DNA from: Actinobacillus sp.
GTDB taxonomy: Bacteria > Pseudomonadota > Gammaproteobacteria > Enterobacterales > Pasteurellaceae
Reading direction: 5' to 3'
Assembly (NCBI GenBank): GCA_020026115.1
Contig: JAHHQY010000001.1
Location: 1 to 64,000, forward strand
Length of the DNA: 64,000 nucleotides
The position numbers were made by a program, and so were the translations under genes. Below the pieces are notes generated by a model, which was not told where the DNA came from, ran no database searches, and worked only from the letters and a program-made list of their open reading frames with translations. Shown one piece after another: positions 42,237-52,228 of this stretch (positions within the stretch are counted from its first letter, which is position 1; every line of letters starts with the position of its first letter).

Positions 42237-43949
42237 TTATTTTGCCCAAAAACGACTTTCGTTATTGTACACATCTAAAAATAAACCCAAAGGCGGACGT
42301 TTCGCCGGCTGTTTTTCATAACGCTCATTATATTGTTCAAAATCCCCTTGCGCATTTAAGTGATACTGCGTGTCGTTAGGTGTAACAATCACATTCCAGC
42401 GATAATTGCCGGTTAAAACCCAATTCGGTTCTTTTTGTAAAGGAAGTAAATTTTGTCCTTGACTGTAATCACGACTTGGATTTTTCACTTTAAAAAGTTG
42501 TTGCATTAAGGTTGGAACAAAATCTAAGTGACTGGTTAATTTATGAATTTTCCCATGATTAAAATCTGGTGCGAAGACAATAAAAGGCACCTGAGTTAAA
42601 GGGCGCGAGAAATCATTGAGGCGCGCTTTTTCGCTTTGTTCTTTGAAAGTATAGCCATGAGTGCTGGTTAAAATAACCCAAGTATTTTGCCAATCAATAT
42701 GACTGAAAAGTGTTTTTAATTGCTCGTCAAATTGCGTTATGGCATTTTGATAGTCTTTTTGAGATAAATGTTGAGGCAAAGATTCATCAATAAACAAAAA
42801 GCATGGCGTTTGGCATTGAGGCAGAGTTTTTAATTGATGAAAACGTTGCTGTTCCTTAGCTTTGAACATCACTTTTTGCATGAAATGATTTTGTCGACGG
42901 TCTTTAAAGTAATATTGAAGATCGTAATGATAAGCACGCAAGGTTTGCAGTAAAACAGGGGAAATTTTTTGTTGCGCCATACTTTCGCTGTAATCTGCAG
43001 ATAAGCCATAAAATAACCCAAAAAGCCCTGTTTTAGATGTATTGCCACTGCTGTAATGATGGCTAAATTCTGTGCCTTTTTGCGCAAGCAAGGCGCTTAA
43101 AAACGGCATATTTTCTGCATTAAGGCTATCTTGTCGCCAACCGCTTAAATTAAACAAAATAATATTAGGTAAATGGGCGCTCGCACCGAAATTTAGTGGT
43201 GCTTTAGGGTAGTCCACTTTTAATGAGTCCGCTCGGCCTTCTTCTATTATTTGTTGATTGAGTTTTGCTTTGTTAATAAAACCATGTTTTTCCAAGAAGG
43301 TGCGCGCGGTCATCGGATAAGAAAGCGGGAAGTTGGATTTTTGCATGGTAATAGGGCGATACAAAGTCGCGTCAGCCCAAGCGTACATTAAATGAAAGGC
43401 TAAAAAACAAAGAAGATAAAAAAGCCCAACGCCTTTTAGCCAGCTTTGTCGTTCTAAACTGCGTAATTTTTGCCAAGACCAACGTGAATAGAGCATTTGC
43501 ACAAGTAAAATCAAAGGCATAAAGGCAAAGAAAAGTTGCCAACGGCGAGCTAATTCACCATTTTCTGGATTAACGAGTAAATTCCAAACTAAACTGGATA
43601 AGTGTAAATGAAAGCTGGCGAAAACTTCGCTATCCACTAACACTAAACTTAAACCGACGGTGGCGAAAATCACCGCCACACCACGGAAAGTGCGTTCATT
43701 TTTTAAAAGAAAACTTAACGGGAAAAGAATGAGTAAGTAAAAAGCAAAAACGATAAAACTAAAATGACCCAGTAAACTGATAAAAAAATACACTTTTCCT
43801 AAAAGTGTATCTGGCCAATCGATTAAAAATGCGTAACGCCCACCAAGCAAAATAAACCACAAGCTATTAAAGAACACAAACCAATGTCCCCAAGTGATTT
43901 TTTTGGCTGTATTTTCAATATATTGACGGCGATTTTGGCTGTTAATCAT
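42237..43949 (-). CDS. yejM: Inner-membrane LPS regulator YejM/PbgA (DUF3413-sulfatase)
   Basis: The 570-residue protein has five N-terminal membrane helices (to about residue 190) and a periplasmic sulfatase-like domain. The segment NIILFNLSGWRQDSLNAENMPFL takes the place of the metal site of true sulfatases. PbgA/YejM senses periplasmic-leaflet LPS and controls LpxC turnover through LapB. It follows yejL by 19 bases, and yejK is divergent, the same yejK / yejLM layout as E. coli. A repeat copy encodes FGASAH. Confidence 0.92.
   Translation of the reverse strand: MINSQNRRQYIENTAKKITWGHWFVFFNSLWFILLGGRYAFLIDWPDTLLGKVYFFISLLGHFSFIVFAFYLLILFPLSFLLKNERTFRGVAVIFATVGLSLVLVDSEVFASFHLHLSSLVWNLLVNPENGELARRWQLFFAFMPLILLVQMLYSRWSWQKLRSLERQSWLKGVGLFYLLCFLAFHLMYAWADATLYRPITMQKSNFPLSYPMTARTFLEKHGFINKAKLNQQIIEEGRADSLKVDYPKAPLNFGASAHLPNIILFNLSGWRQDSLNAENMPFLSALLAQKGTEFSHHYSSGNTSKTGLFGLFYGLSADYSESMAQQKISPVLLQTLRAYHYDLQYYFKDRRQNHFMQKVMFKAKEQQRFHQLKTLPQCQTPCFLFIDESLPQHLSQKDYQNAITQFDEQLKTLFSHIDWQNTWVILTSTHGYTFKEQSEKARLNDFSRPLTQVPFIVFAPDFNHGKIHKLTSHLDFVPTLMQQLFKVKNPSRDYSQGQNLLPLQKEPNWVLTGNYRWNVIVTPNDTQYHLNAQGDFEQYNERYEKQPAKRPPLGLFLDVYNNESRFWAK
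43179..43194 (+). repeat. Uptake-signal-like repeat inside yejM
   Basis: GCTCGCACCGAAATTT, exact core, read as NFGASA. Confidence 0.6.
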
Positions 43950-43968
43950 ACATTTTCCCGAAAAGTGA

Positions 43969-44181
43969 TTATTTAACGGATTTAAGCAGAGCCTCAGCGA
44001 AAGCTTGCGCTAAAGCTTGACCTTGTTGTTTACCCACTTGGGTGGTTAAAAGATGTGTGGTCATATTGCCTAACACGATTAAAGATAAATCGGTTGGTGC
44101 TTGATGTTTTTCTAGCACTGCGACCATATCTGCTAAAATTGCATTGACTTCGCTGTCTTTAAATTTAGATTGTTTTGCCAT
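43969..44181 (-). CDS. yejL: YejL family small protein (UPF0352)
   Basis: The 70-residue protein matches YejL by length and by KYKDSEVNAILADMV-like and LSLIVLGNMTTHLL segments. The function is unknown. It is all helical by composition with no membrane segment. It lies directly upstream of yejM, a conserved pairing. Confidence 0.88.
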   Translation of the reverse strand: MAKQSKFKDSEVNAILADMVAVLEKHQAPTDLSLIVLGNMTTHLLTTQVGKQQGQALAQAFAEALLKSVK

Positions 44182-44301
44182 TGTGTTTCCTATAAGAAAA
44201 GCCCGAGATGGGCGTTGTGATAAATTCTGCTAATACTAGCATATTTTGCGAAAAATACGGTTATAATAACGCACTAAATTTTAGCAAAAATGAGAAATTT
44301 T

Positions 44302-45315
44302 ATGAGTATTTTGGTCAAACAAGCGGTTTTACATCAACTTGAAAAGCAAGAAAATCCGCAAACGTCCTTAGAAACACCCTTAATTATTAGCCCACATTTA
44401 CGTCAAGCATTACTTCTCATTACGCCGGCTGTGGAGCAAATGATGTTGCAACTGCATCAATGTTATCAAGGAAAAGCAAAAGCCTATGGCGTTTTTCAAG
44501 AGCAATCCGTTTTTGCGCAAAAACTGAACCAATGGCTAGAAAAAGAACAGGATTTTTTAAGTTTTAGTCAACAATCGGCAAAACTTTTAGCGCAAGAATT
44601 AAGTCAATATTCTTTTTCTTCAGACGGCACATTTATTTTTTGCCAATATAATTTTCTGGCAACGGATTATTTGTTTATCGCTTTGTTGGATAGTCGCGCC
44701 AGTATGTTGGTGGACGACAGTTTAAACATTCAGCCAACGCAATATTTAGATATGACGAAGTTTGATATTGCTTGTCGCATTAACTTAACAGAGCTACAAC
44801 AAGACGCCCAATCTTGTCGTTACTTAACGTTTATCAAAGGGCGAGTAGGGCGCAAAATCAGTGATTTCTTTATGGATTTTTTAGGCGCAGAAGAAGGTTT
44901 AAATCCGAAAGCGCAAAATCAATGTTTATTGCAAGCGGTCAATGATTTTTGTCAGCAAGACGAAAAAGCCAATGAGCAAGAAATCAAAAAGCAGGTGTTT
45001 CATTATTGCGCAGGGCAATTAAAAGCAGGGGAAGAAATTGAAATTAGTGAACTTTCTGCACAAATGCCTACTCTAAACGAAAAGTCTTTTGCGAATTTTA
45101 CTCAAGAAGCAAACTATGATTTGGCACCGTCCATTCCGCCAGTGCGTAATAGTTTGAAATCCTTAACGAAATTTTCTGGTTCAGGCAAAGGCATAAGCTT
45201 AAGTTTTAATGCAGAGTTACTTCATAACCGCGTAATTTGGGATGAAGAAAACGATTGTATTACCATTCAAGGCTTACCGCCGAATTTGCGAGACCAACTG
45301 CAACGGGCAAAATAA
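44302..45315 (+). CDS. yejK: Nucleoid-associated protein YejK/NdpA
   Basis: From the ATG at 44302 ([15 protein letters not shown]) the product has 337 residues. An ATG four codons earlier is also possible. It includes the conserved [34 protein letters not shown]. YejK binds nucleoid DNA and interacts with topoisomerases. It is divergent from yejLM. Confidence 0.9.
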   Translation: MSILVKQAVLHQLEKQENPQTSLETPLIISPHLRQALLLITPAVEQMMLQLHQCYQGKAKAYGVFQEQSVFAQKLNQWLEKEQDFLSFSQQSAKLLAQELSQYSFSSDGTFIFCQYNFLATDYLFIALLDSRASMLVDDSLNIQPTQYLDMTKFDIACRINLTELQQDAQSCRYLTFIKGRVGRKISDFFMDFLGAEEGLNPKAQNQCLLQAVNDFCQQDEKANEQEIKKQVFHYCAGQLKAGEEIEISELSAQMPTLNEKSFANFTQEANYDLAPSIPPVRNSLKSLTKFSGSGKGISLSFNAELLHNRVIWDEENDCITIQGLPPNLRDQLQRAK

Positions 45316-45389
45316 GCCATTTTTACTTGGCGAAATACAGTGCTTTCCGCTAGAATTCGCCTCAAATAAACCAACAAAAGGTGCAATTT

Positions 45390-45800
45390 ATGCAATTAAA
45401 AAACGTTTTTCCAATTTTATTTTTAGCCTTGGGCTTAACGGCCTGTTCAAGCGTGCAAAAAGTGGTGTATCGCATTGATGTGCCACAAGGCAACTATTTA
45501 GAAGAAGTGCAAGTCGCGAAAGTGCAAAAAGGCATGACAAAAGAACAAGTACAATATTTGTTAGGAACGCCCGTATTAGAAAACCCATTTAACGACAGCA
45601 GTTGGTATTATGTGTTTATGCAACAAAAAGCTTATCAAGCCCCGGAACAATACACGTTTACGGTAAATTTCGATAAACAAAATAAAGTGACGGATTTTAT
45701 TTTAAGTAAAGCCTTACCTAAAGATCCTAAAGCGGGGGTGAATAACACCATCATTAGCACCAAAAAGGTTCAACCGAAAGGCTCACTCTTTAATTGGTAG
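45390..45800 (+). CDS. bamE: Outer membrane assembly lipoprotein BamE (SmpA)
   Basis: The start MQLKNVFPILFL at 45390 gives a lipoprotein signal peptide with lipobox LTAC and Cys19. The SmpA/OmlA domain follows, with VQKGMTKEQVQYLLGTPV and WYYVF. The 136-residue product is the small BAM complex lipoprotein that works next to BamD. The gene ends at a repeat hairpin. Confidence 0.94.
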   Translation: MQLKNVFPILFLALGLTACSSVQKVVYRIDVPQGNYLEEVQVAKVQKGMTKEQVQYLLGTPVLENPFNDSSWYYVFMQQKAYQAPEQYTFTVNFDKQNKVTDFILSKALPKDPKAGVNNTIISTKKVQPKGSLFNW

Positions 45801-45826
45801 CCTTAAGCGCTTAAGATAAGACAACC

Positions 45827-45866
45827 ACTCGCGCCGAAATTTTGAGAGCAATTTTTCGGCGCGAGT
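45827..45866. repeat. Inverted pair of uptake-signal-like repeats after bamE
   Basis: ACTCGCGCCGAAA and TTTCGGCGCGAGT form a perfect 13-bp stem separated by TTTTGAGAGCAATT-type sequence, followed by TTTTTTTTG. It is a plausible rho-independent terminator for bamE. Confidence 0.82.
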
Positions 45867-45921
45867 TTTTTTTTGCAAAAAAATTCAGTCTGTTCTTTCC
45901 CCTAAAGAGCGGTTCTTCTTG

Positions 45922-45927
45922 TATAAT
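45922..45927 (+). promoter_or_regulatory. -10 element for arcB
   Basis: TATAAT 38 bases before the arcB ATG; the -35 is not clear. Confidence 0.4.
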
Positions 45928-45965
45928 CGTGCGGTTTTAACACTCGTAAACAGGTAAGGGATACA

Positions 45966-47873
45966 ATGAAGACAAAAACATTTTTAGGGATTCACGATTT
46001 CACCAAACGCTATATTGACTGGGTTATTCGCTTAGGGCGGGTAAAATTTTCTTTACTCGGTGTTGTGCTATTAGCCCTTTTTGCTTTGGTGGTACAAATT
46101 TTATTAAGCCTTATCTTTATTGGGCAAGTGCATTTACCGGATATTTTGCGTTCTATTTGTTTTGGTCTTTGTTCCGCGCCTTTTGTGGTGTATTTCTTCA
46201 CTTTGCTTGTAGAACGGTTAGAACGCTCACGTTTACGCTTAGCGGCGTTGGTGGATAATTTACGCCACGAAATTTCTGATCGTATTACTGCGCAAAAACG
46301 CCTTTCTGAAGCGCTTTCAACGTTGGCGCAAAACCATCGAGAAAAATCCGCCTTAATGGCGACAATTTCCCATGAATTACGCACGCCTTTAAACGGGATT
46401 ATTGGTTTAAGTAGCATTTTGTTAGATGACCAATTAACGGAAAGTCAGCGTAATTACTTGCAAACCATCAATATGAGTGCCGTCGCTTTAGGGCATATTT
46501 TTAGCGATATTATTGATTTAGAAAAAATTGACGCAAATCGTATTGAATTACATTACAAAGAAACGGACGTGCCACGTTTTATTCATGATATTGCGAATTT
46601 TGCGACCTTGATGACACAACAACGAAAATTGTCATTTACCTTAAATTATCCTACCAAATTCCCTCACTGGTTAATGTTAGATAGCGCGCGCTTAAGCCAA
46701 GTTTTATGGAATTTAATCAATAATGCGGTGAAATTTACCCCAGAAGGTGGGATTACCTTAGATTTTGAAATTCGCGGTAAAAATGAATACGCCTTTATTA
46801 TTAAAGATACGGGCATTGGTATTCCGAAAAATGATTTAGCGCATATTTTTGATATGTATTATCAAGTGCAATCAAGTGGCTATAAACCTGCTGGAAGTGG
46901 TATTGGGCTTGCCGTGTCAAAAACCATTGCAAATTTAATGGGCGGGGATTTAAGCGCACAAAGTGAATTAGGCAAAGGTTCAACGTTTACCGTAACTTTC
47001 CAAGCAGAAAAAGCGGAAAAACCGCTTAAAGGCATAGAAAAATTGCCCGCAACGCTACGTATTTTATTAGTTGAAGATATTGAAGTGAATATTATTGTGG
47101 CAAAAGCCGTTTTGGAAAAACTCGGTTATTGTGTTGATGTCGCGATGACAGGGCGTGATGCCATTACTATGTTTGAGCAAAACGATTACGATTTATTGTT
47201 ATTAGATATTCAATTACCGGATATTTCAGGTTTTGAGGTTGCACAGCATTTACGAGAAAACTACGAAAATGGCGTTTATGATTATTTACCGCCAATGATT
47301 GCCTTAACGGCGAATGTGATGCAAAGCAAAGCAGAATATCGTCGTAAAGGTATGGATGATGTATTGCGAAAACCGCTGGAAGTGGAAGATTTACTTGCCT
47401 GTCTTTTATATTATTTTGATGATGAATTTAATGCTTCAATGGCTTGTGAAAAATATCCTTGCTTACAAGGAAAAGAAGAAAAAGACGAAGATAAAGAAAA
47501 GTTTGCTCACTTAACAACGCGATTTGATATTGCTCGTTTACAAGAATTGATTGAAATTCTAGGTCGTCCTTTTGTCGAAAAGAATTTACAGCTTTTCTTT
47601 GAAACCATGCCTGAATATTTAGCTGAGCTGGATTCAGCTTACCAGGCTTATCAACAAGACCCAAGTGCTATGAGCCAAGTGGGGAATGTTGCGCATAAAA
47701 TTAAAGGGGCAGCCGCTTCTGTGGGCTTAAAACGTCTTCAAGAATTAATGCAACAAGGGCAAAATATCGAAAATAGCGAATGGCCAAGTCAAATTGCTAA
47801 TTGGATTAAGGAGTTACATTCTTGCTGGCAAGAAGAAGTCAGAGAATTACAAGCTTGGTTACGCACCTTATAA
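45966..47873 (+). CDS. arcB: Aerobic respiration control sensor kinase ArcB (short, no PAS)
   Basis: The 635-residue tripartite kinase has two membrane helices (about 28-53 and 59-83), a short coiled coil, HisKA with His136 (TISHELRTPLNG), HATPase, a receiver domain with Asp414 (LLLLDIQLPD), and an HPt domain with His577 (VAHKIKGAAAS). The PAS domain with redox cysteines of E. coli ArcB is absent, as known for H. influenzae ArcB. It would phosphorylate ArcA under low oxygen, responding to the quinone pool by other means. No arcA is in the window. Confidence 0.93.
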   Translation: MKTKTFLGIHDFTKRYIDWVIRLGRVKFSLLGVVLLALFALVVQILLSLIFIGQVHLPDILRSICFGLCSAPFVVYFFTLLVERLERSRLRLAALVDNLRHEISDRITAQKRLSEALSTLAQNHREKSALMATISHELRTPLNGIIGLSSILLDDQLTESQRNYLQTINMSAVALGHIFSDIIDLEKIDANRIELHYKETDVPRFIHDIANFATLMTQQRKLSFTLNYPTKFPHWLMLDSARLSQVLWNLINNAVKFTPEGGITLDFEIRGKNEYAFIIKDTGIGIPKNDLAHIFDMYYQVQSSGYKPAGSGIGLAVSKTIANLMGGDLSAQSELGKGSTFTVTFQAEKAEKPLKGIEKLPATLRILLVEDIEVNIIVAKAVLEKLGYCVDVAMTGRDAITMFEQNDYDLLLLDIQLPDISGFEVAQHLRENYENGVYDYLPPMIALTANVMQSKAEYRRKGMDDVLRKPLEVEDLLACLLYYFDDEFNASMACEKYPCLQGKEEKDEDKEKFAHLTTRFDIARLQELIEILGRPFVEKNLQLFFETMPEYLAELDSAYQAYQQDPSAMSQVGNVAHKIKGAAASVGLKRLQELMQQGQNIENSEWPSQIANWIKELHSCWQEEVRELQAWLRTL

Positions 47874-47926
47874 GGTAAAAGACAGTAAATTTTTGATAAA
47901 GTCCTATCTCTTAGGCAAAAACTCTG

Positions 47927-47932
47927 TATAAT
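47927..47932 (+). promoter_or_regulatory. -10 element for pnp
   Basis: TATAAT downstream of arcB, 158 bases before the pnp ATG. A TTGATA at 47893-47898 is too far away to be a matched -35. Confidence 0.4.
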
Positions 47933-47992
47933 GAGCGGACTTAATTTTCCCGTTGGCGTGCGGCTATCAAAAGTAATTTAGCTTTTTCGTTA

Positions 47993-48023
47993 AAATATCG
48001 CATCGAGAATGCGGTATTTTTTT
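47993..48023 (+). promoter_or_regulatory. Terminator-like hairpin in the pnp leader
   Basis: AAATATCGCAT pairs with ATGCGGTATTT (47993-48003 with 48009-48019, one G-U pair), loop CGAGA, followed by T residues. It lies between the putative pnp promoter and gene, so it may act as an attenuator or RNase III-type control hairpin. It could also terminate arcB. Confidence 0.6.
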
Positions 48024-48089
48024 AGATTATTTTTGCTAGTCGCAATCGGAAAAATTAGGTCTTTATTTAAAATTAACAAAGGATTTTTT

Positions 48090-50204
48090 ATGACTCCGAT
48101 TGTAAAACAATTTCAATACGGTCAACATACCGTAACATTAGAAACAGGCGCTATTGCGCGTCAAGCTACTGCTGCTGTTATGGCAAGCATGGATGACACA
48201 TCGGTTTTAGTTTCCGTTGTGGCGAAAAAAGACGTAAAAGAAGGGCAAGACTTTTTCCCTTTAACCGTTAACTATCAAGAAAAAACTTACGCAGCAGGTA
48301 AAATTCCTGGCGGATTTTTTAAACGTGAAGGTCGCCCATCTGAAGGTGAAACATTAGTTGCACGTTTAATCGACCGTCCAATTCGACCACTTTTCCCAGA
48401 AGGTTTCTTTAATGAAATCCAAATCGTTGCAACCGTGATGTCGGTTAACCCACAAGTTAGCCCAGATTTAGTTGCGATGATTGGTGCTTCAGCGGCATTA
48501 ACGCTTTCTGGCGTACCTTTTAATGGCCCAATTGGTGTGGCGCGTGTTGGCTTTATCAATGGTCAATTCGTTCTTAACCCAACAATTAGCGAACAAAAAG
48601 TAAGCGACTTAGATTTAGTTGTGGCAGGGACAGAAAAAGCCGTACTAATGGTGGAATCTGAAGCGAAAATCTTAAGCGAAGAACAAATGTTAGCCGCTGT
48701 GGTTTTTGGTCACGAACAACAACAAGTTGTTATCAATGCCATCAATGAATTTGCCAAAGAAGCGGGTAAACCACGTTGGGATTGGCAAGCACCAGCAGAA
48801 AACACAACTTTAATCAATCAAGTTAAAGCGTTAGCAGAAGAACGTATTGGTGATGCTTACCGTATTACTGAAAAACAAGCACGTTATAGCGCAATTGATG
48901 AAATTAAAGCTGAGGTTGTGGCGAAGCTTCAAGAGGAAGATGAAACCTTAGAAGCAAATCAAATTATTGATATTATTACAAATATTGAAAGTGCAATCGT
49001 TCGTAGCCGTATTTTAGCAGGCGAACCTCGTATTGATGGTCGTACTAAAGATACGGTGCGTGCTTTAGATATTTGTACCGGCGTTTTACCGCGTACTCAT
49101 GGTTCTGCGTTATTTACTCGTGGTGAAACACAAGCATTAGCCGTAGCAACTTTAGGTACAGAACGTGATGCACAAATTATTGATGAATTAACAGGTGAAC
49201 GTTCAGATCACTTCTTATTCCATTATAATTTCCCTCCTTATTCTGTGGGTGAAACAGGAATGATGGGGTCACCAAAACGTCGTGAAATCGGTCATGGCCG
49301 TTTAGCAAAACGTGGTGTTTCTGCGGTTATGCCAAGCGTAACTGAATTCCCATATACAGTACGTATTGTTTCTGAAATTACAGAATCTAATGGCTCATCT
49401 TCTATGGCTTCCGTTTGTGGCGCTTCTTTAGCCTTAATGGATGCCGGTGTGCCAATTAAATCTGCTGTTGCAGGTATTGCAATGGGCTTAGTGAAAGGCG
49501 AAGAAAACTTTGTTGTTTTAACGGATATTTTAGGTGATGAAGATCACTTAGGTGATATGGACTTTAAAGTAGCGGGAACTCGTGAAGGCGTTACTGCACT
49601 ACAAATGGATATCAAAATTGAAGGTATCACGCCAGAAATTATGCAAATTGCTTTAAATCAAGCGAAAAGCGCACGTATGCATATTTTAGGCGTAATGGAA
49701 CAAGCGATTCCTGCGCCACGTGAAGAACTTTCAGAATTTGCACCACGCATTTATACAATGAAAATTGATCCGAAAAAAATCAAAGATGTTATTGGTAAAG
49801 GCGGTGCAACCATTCGTTCATTAACCGAAGAAACGAATACTTCAATTGATATTGATGATGACGGTACAGTGAAAATTGCAGCAACAGATGGCAATTCAGC
49901 CAAAGAAGTGATTGCACGTATTGAAGACATCGTAGCGGAAGTAGAAGCAGGTCAAATTTACAAAGGTAAAGTGACACGCTTAGCAGATTTCGGTGCATTT
50001 GTAGCAGTATTAGGCAATAAAGAAGGCTTAGTGCATATTTCACAAATTGCGGATGAACGCGTAGAACGAGTAAGCGATTACTTACAAGTTGGTCAAGAAG
50101 TTATGGTTAAAGTAGTGGAAATCGATCGTCAAGGTCGTATCCGTTTAACGATGAAAGATATCGAACCAACACAAAAAGTTGCAGAAGAAAACACTGCTGA
50201 ATAA
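48090..50204 (+). CDS. pnp: Polynucleotide phosphorylase
   Basis: The ATG at 48090 ([12 protein letters not shown]) has AAAGGA upstream and gives 704 residues. The protein has two RNase PH domains, a KH domain near 555-615 ([18 protein letters not shown]) and an S1 domain near 620-690. PNPase degrades RNA 3' to 5' by phosphorolysis and joins RNase E and helicases. rpsO does not precede it, unlike E. coli. deaD follows, without the nlpI gene usually between. Confidence 0.96.
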   Translation: MTPIVKQFQYGQHTVTLETGAIARQATAAVMASMDDTSVLVSVVAKKDVKEGQDFFPLTVNYQEKTYAAGKIPGGFFKREGRPSEGETLVARLIDRPIRPLFPEGFFNEIQIVATVMSVNPQVSPDLVAMIGASAALTLSGVPFNGPIGVARVGFINGQFVLNPTISEQKVSDLDLVVAGTEKAVLMVESEAKILSEEQMLAAVVFGHEQQQVVINAINEFAKEAGKPRWDWQAPAENTTLINQVKALAEERIGDAYRITEKQARYSAIDEIKAEVVAKLQEEDETLEANQIIDIITNIESAIVRSRILAGEPRIDGRTKDTVRALDICTGVLPRTHGSALFTRGETQALAVATLGTERDAQIIDELTGERSDHFLFHYNFPPYSVGETGMMGSPKRREIGHGRLAKRGVSAVMPSVTEFPYTVRIVSEITESNGSSSMASVCGASLALMDAGVPIKSAVAGIAMGLVKGEENFVVLTDILGDEDHLGDMDFKVAGTREGVTALQMDIKIEGITPEIMQIALNQAKSARMHILGVMEQAIPAPREELSEFAPRIYTMKIDPKKIKDVIGKGGATIRSLTEETNTSIDIDDDGTVKIAATDGNSAKEVIARIEDIVAEVEAGQIYKGKVTRLADFGAFVAVLGNKEGLVHISQIADERVERVSDYLQVGQEVMVKVVEIDRQGRIRLTMKDIEPTQKVAEENTAE

Positions 50205-50221
50205 TTTGTAACAACAACATA

Positions 50222-50284
50222 CAGAAAATTAAGTCGCTCTATATCGCCAAAGCGCAAGCGACTTGATTTTCTGCTTTTTATTTT
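50222..50284 (+). terminator. Long hairpin terminator after pnp
   Basis: A 17-bp stem (50222-50238 with 50257-50273, one G-U pair) with an 18-base loop is followed by CTTTTTATTTT. It is longer than the other terminators in the window and may also be an RNase III or processing site. Confidence 0.75.
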
Positions 50285-50359
50285 AAAATAGACAAACCCT
50301 ATCGGCACTTTCTAAAGCCGTTATCTTCGTTTCATCTATTTACCATTCGAGAATATTTA

Positions 50360-52135
50360 ATGACAGAAAATCAATTAACTTTTAATGACTTAGGCTTACC
50401 TGAGTTTATCCTTAACGCTGTTGCGGACCTTGGTTTCACCTCTCCTTCCCCAATTCAACAAAGCTGTATTCCTGCACTCTTAGAAGGTCGCGATGTATTA
50501 GGTATGGCGCAAACAGGTTCAGGTAAAACTGCGGCCTTCTCATTACCACTTTTAACTAAAATTGATGCAGATAAAAAATACCCGCAAATGTTAGTGATGG
50601 CACCAACGCGTGAACTTGCGATTCAAGTGGCTGACGCTTGCGAACAATTTACAAAATACGCCAAAGGCTTACGCGTAGTGACCTTATACGGTGGTCAACG
50701 TTATGACATTCAATTACGCGCTTTACGTCAAGGTTCACAAATTGTGGTCGGCACACCAGGTCGAATTTTAGACCATATTCGCCGTGGCACATTAGATCTT
50801 TCTCATTTAAAAGCGATCGTATTAGATGAAGCGGACGAAATGTTACGCATGGGCTTTATTGATGACGTAGAAACGGTGATGGCAGAATTACCAAGCGAAC
50901 ACCAAACTGCGCTTTTCTCTGCCACCATGCCAGAGCCAATTCGCCGTATCACGAAACGCTTTATGCAAGATCCTCAAGAAATCAAAATTAAAGCGACAAA
51001 CACCACCGCACCAGATATTACACAAAGCTGTTGGTTTGTTCGTGGTTTTCGCAAAAACGAAGCCTTATTACGTTTCTTAGAAGTAGAAGATTTCGATGGC
51101 GCGATTATTTTTGCTCGTACCAAAACAGGCACAATGGATATTACCTCTTTATTAGAACGTAACGGTTTTCGTGCTGCGGCATTAAATGGTGATATGACGC
51201 AACAAGCGCGTGAACAAACCTTAGATCGTTTACGTAAAGGCCATTTAGATATTTTAGTGGCAACAGACGTTGCAGCGCGTGGTTTAGACGTTGAACGTTT
51301 AAGTTTAGTTGTAAACTACGATATCCCACAAGATGCTGAAAGCTACGTGCATCGTATTGGCCGTACAGGTCGTGCGGGACGTGCGGGACGTGCAATTTTA
51401 TTCGTTGAACCTCGTGAACGTCGTTTATTAGGCAATATCGAACGCTTGATGAAAAAACCAATTGATGAAGTTGCTGTACCAAATCACGAAGTGTTACAAG
51501 CTACGCGCCGAAAAAAATTCGTAGAACAAATTACCAAACAACTTGAACATAAAAACTTGGAAGAATACCGCAGTTTATTAGAAGATTTATTCACGGCAGA
51601 TCAAGACCAAGAAGATATTGCCGCTGCGATGTTAATGTTGTTACAAGGTAAACAAAAATTAATTTTACCAGCAGACCCAGCTATTGAACGCGGACGTCGT
51701 GAACGTCATGACCGCCAAGATCGTCGCGATAATGAAAACCCACGCTCGCGTGAACGTCGCGGTTACGGTAATCCAACCCCAATGGATTTATATCGTATCG
51801 AAGTAGGCCGTATGGACGGTGTTGATGTGCGTCATATTGTTGGTGCGATTGCAAATGAAGGCGATATTAGTAGCCGTAACATTGGTCACATTAAATTATT
51901 TGATGAGCATGCAACCGTTGAATTACCACAAGGTATGCCAAAAGAGCTATTAAAACATTTCGCAAAAACACGAGTATTAAATAAACCAATGCAAATGTCT
52001 TTTGTGGGTGAAGCGAAAGGCCAAAGTTCCCGTAATGAACGTAGCGGTGAACGTAAATTTGGTGATCGTCGTGGTCGCGGTGAGCGTAAATTTAACGATA
52101 AAAAACGTTCATTTAAAGAACGCGGTCGTCGTTAA
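50360..52135 (+). CDS. deaD: ATP-dependent RNA helicase DeaD/CsdA
   Basis: The 591-residue DEAD-box helicase has motif I AQTGSGKT near residue 50, motif II DEAD near 155, motif III SAT, and motif [18 protein letters not shown] DbpA-like RNA-binding domain and a basic Arg/Gly-rich tail ([11 protein letters not shown]) follow. It acts in cold-shock ribosome assembly and in mRNA decay with PNPase. It sits just after pnp. A one-mismatch repeat copy encodes RRKK. Confidence 0.95.
   Translation: MTENQLTFNDLGLPEFILNAVADLGFTSPSPIQQSCIPALLEGRDVLGMAQTGSGKTAAFSLPLLTKIDADKKYPQMLVMAPTRELAIQVADACEQFTKYAKGLRVVTLYGGQRYDIQLRALRQGSQIVVGTPGRILDHIRRGTLDLSHLKAIVLDEADEMLRMGFIDDVETVMAELPSEHQTALFSATMPEPIRRITKRFMQDPQEIKIKATNTTAPDITQSCWFVRGFRKNEALLRFLEVEDFDGAIIFARTKTGTMDITSLLERNGFRAAALNGDMTQQAREQTLDRLRKGHLDILVATDVAARGLDVERLSLVVNYDIPQDAESYVHRIGRTGRAGRAGRAILFVEPRERRLLGNIERLMKKPIDEVAVPNHEVLQATRRKKFVEQITKQLEHKNLEEYRSLLEDLFTADQDQEDIAAAMLMLLQGKQKLILPADPAIERGRRERHDRQDRRDNENPRSRERRGYGNPTPMDLYRIEVGRMDGVDVRHIVGAIANEGDISSRNIGHIKLFDEHATVELPQGMPKELLKHFAKTRVLNKPMQMSFVGEAKGQSSRNERSGERKFGDRRGRGERKFNDKKRSFKERGRR
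51501..51519 (+). repeat. Uptake-signal-like repeat inside deaD (one mismatch)
   Basis: TACGCGCCGAAAAAAATT: T of TCGC replaced by A. Confidence 0.4.
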
Positions 52136-52153
52136 TCGCAAAGCTTAAAGAAA

Positions 52154-52182
52154 AACATCCGCCTTGGCGGATGTTTTTTTAT
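52154..52182 (+). terminator. deaD terminator
   Basis: A 10-bp stem AACATCCGCC/GGCGGATGTT with loop TT followed by T5. Confidence 0.88.
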
Positions 52183-52194
52183 GGCTGAAACAGC

Positions 52195-52226
52195 ATTCGC
52201 GCCGAAAAAATAAATTTCGGCGCGAG
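52195..52226. repeat. Inverted pair of uptake-signal-like repeats at the hrpA 3' end
   Basis: TTCGCGCCGAAA and TTTCGGCGCGAG are separated by only about five bases, two bases beyond the hrpA stop codon. No other hrpA terminator is seen. Confidence 0.8.
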
Positions 52227-52228
52227 AG

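Noticed and set aside
51370..51395. Tandem GGACGTGCG repeat in deaD
   Set aside because: It encodes the normal helicase motif VI (RAGRAGRA) found in other DeaD proteins.
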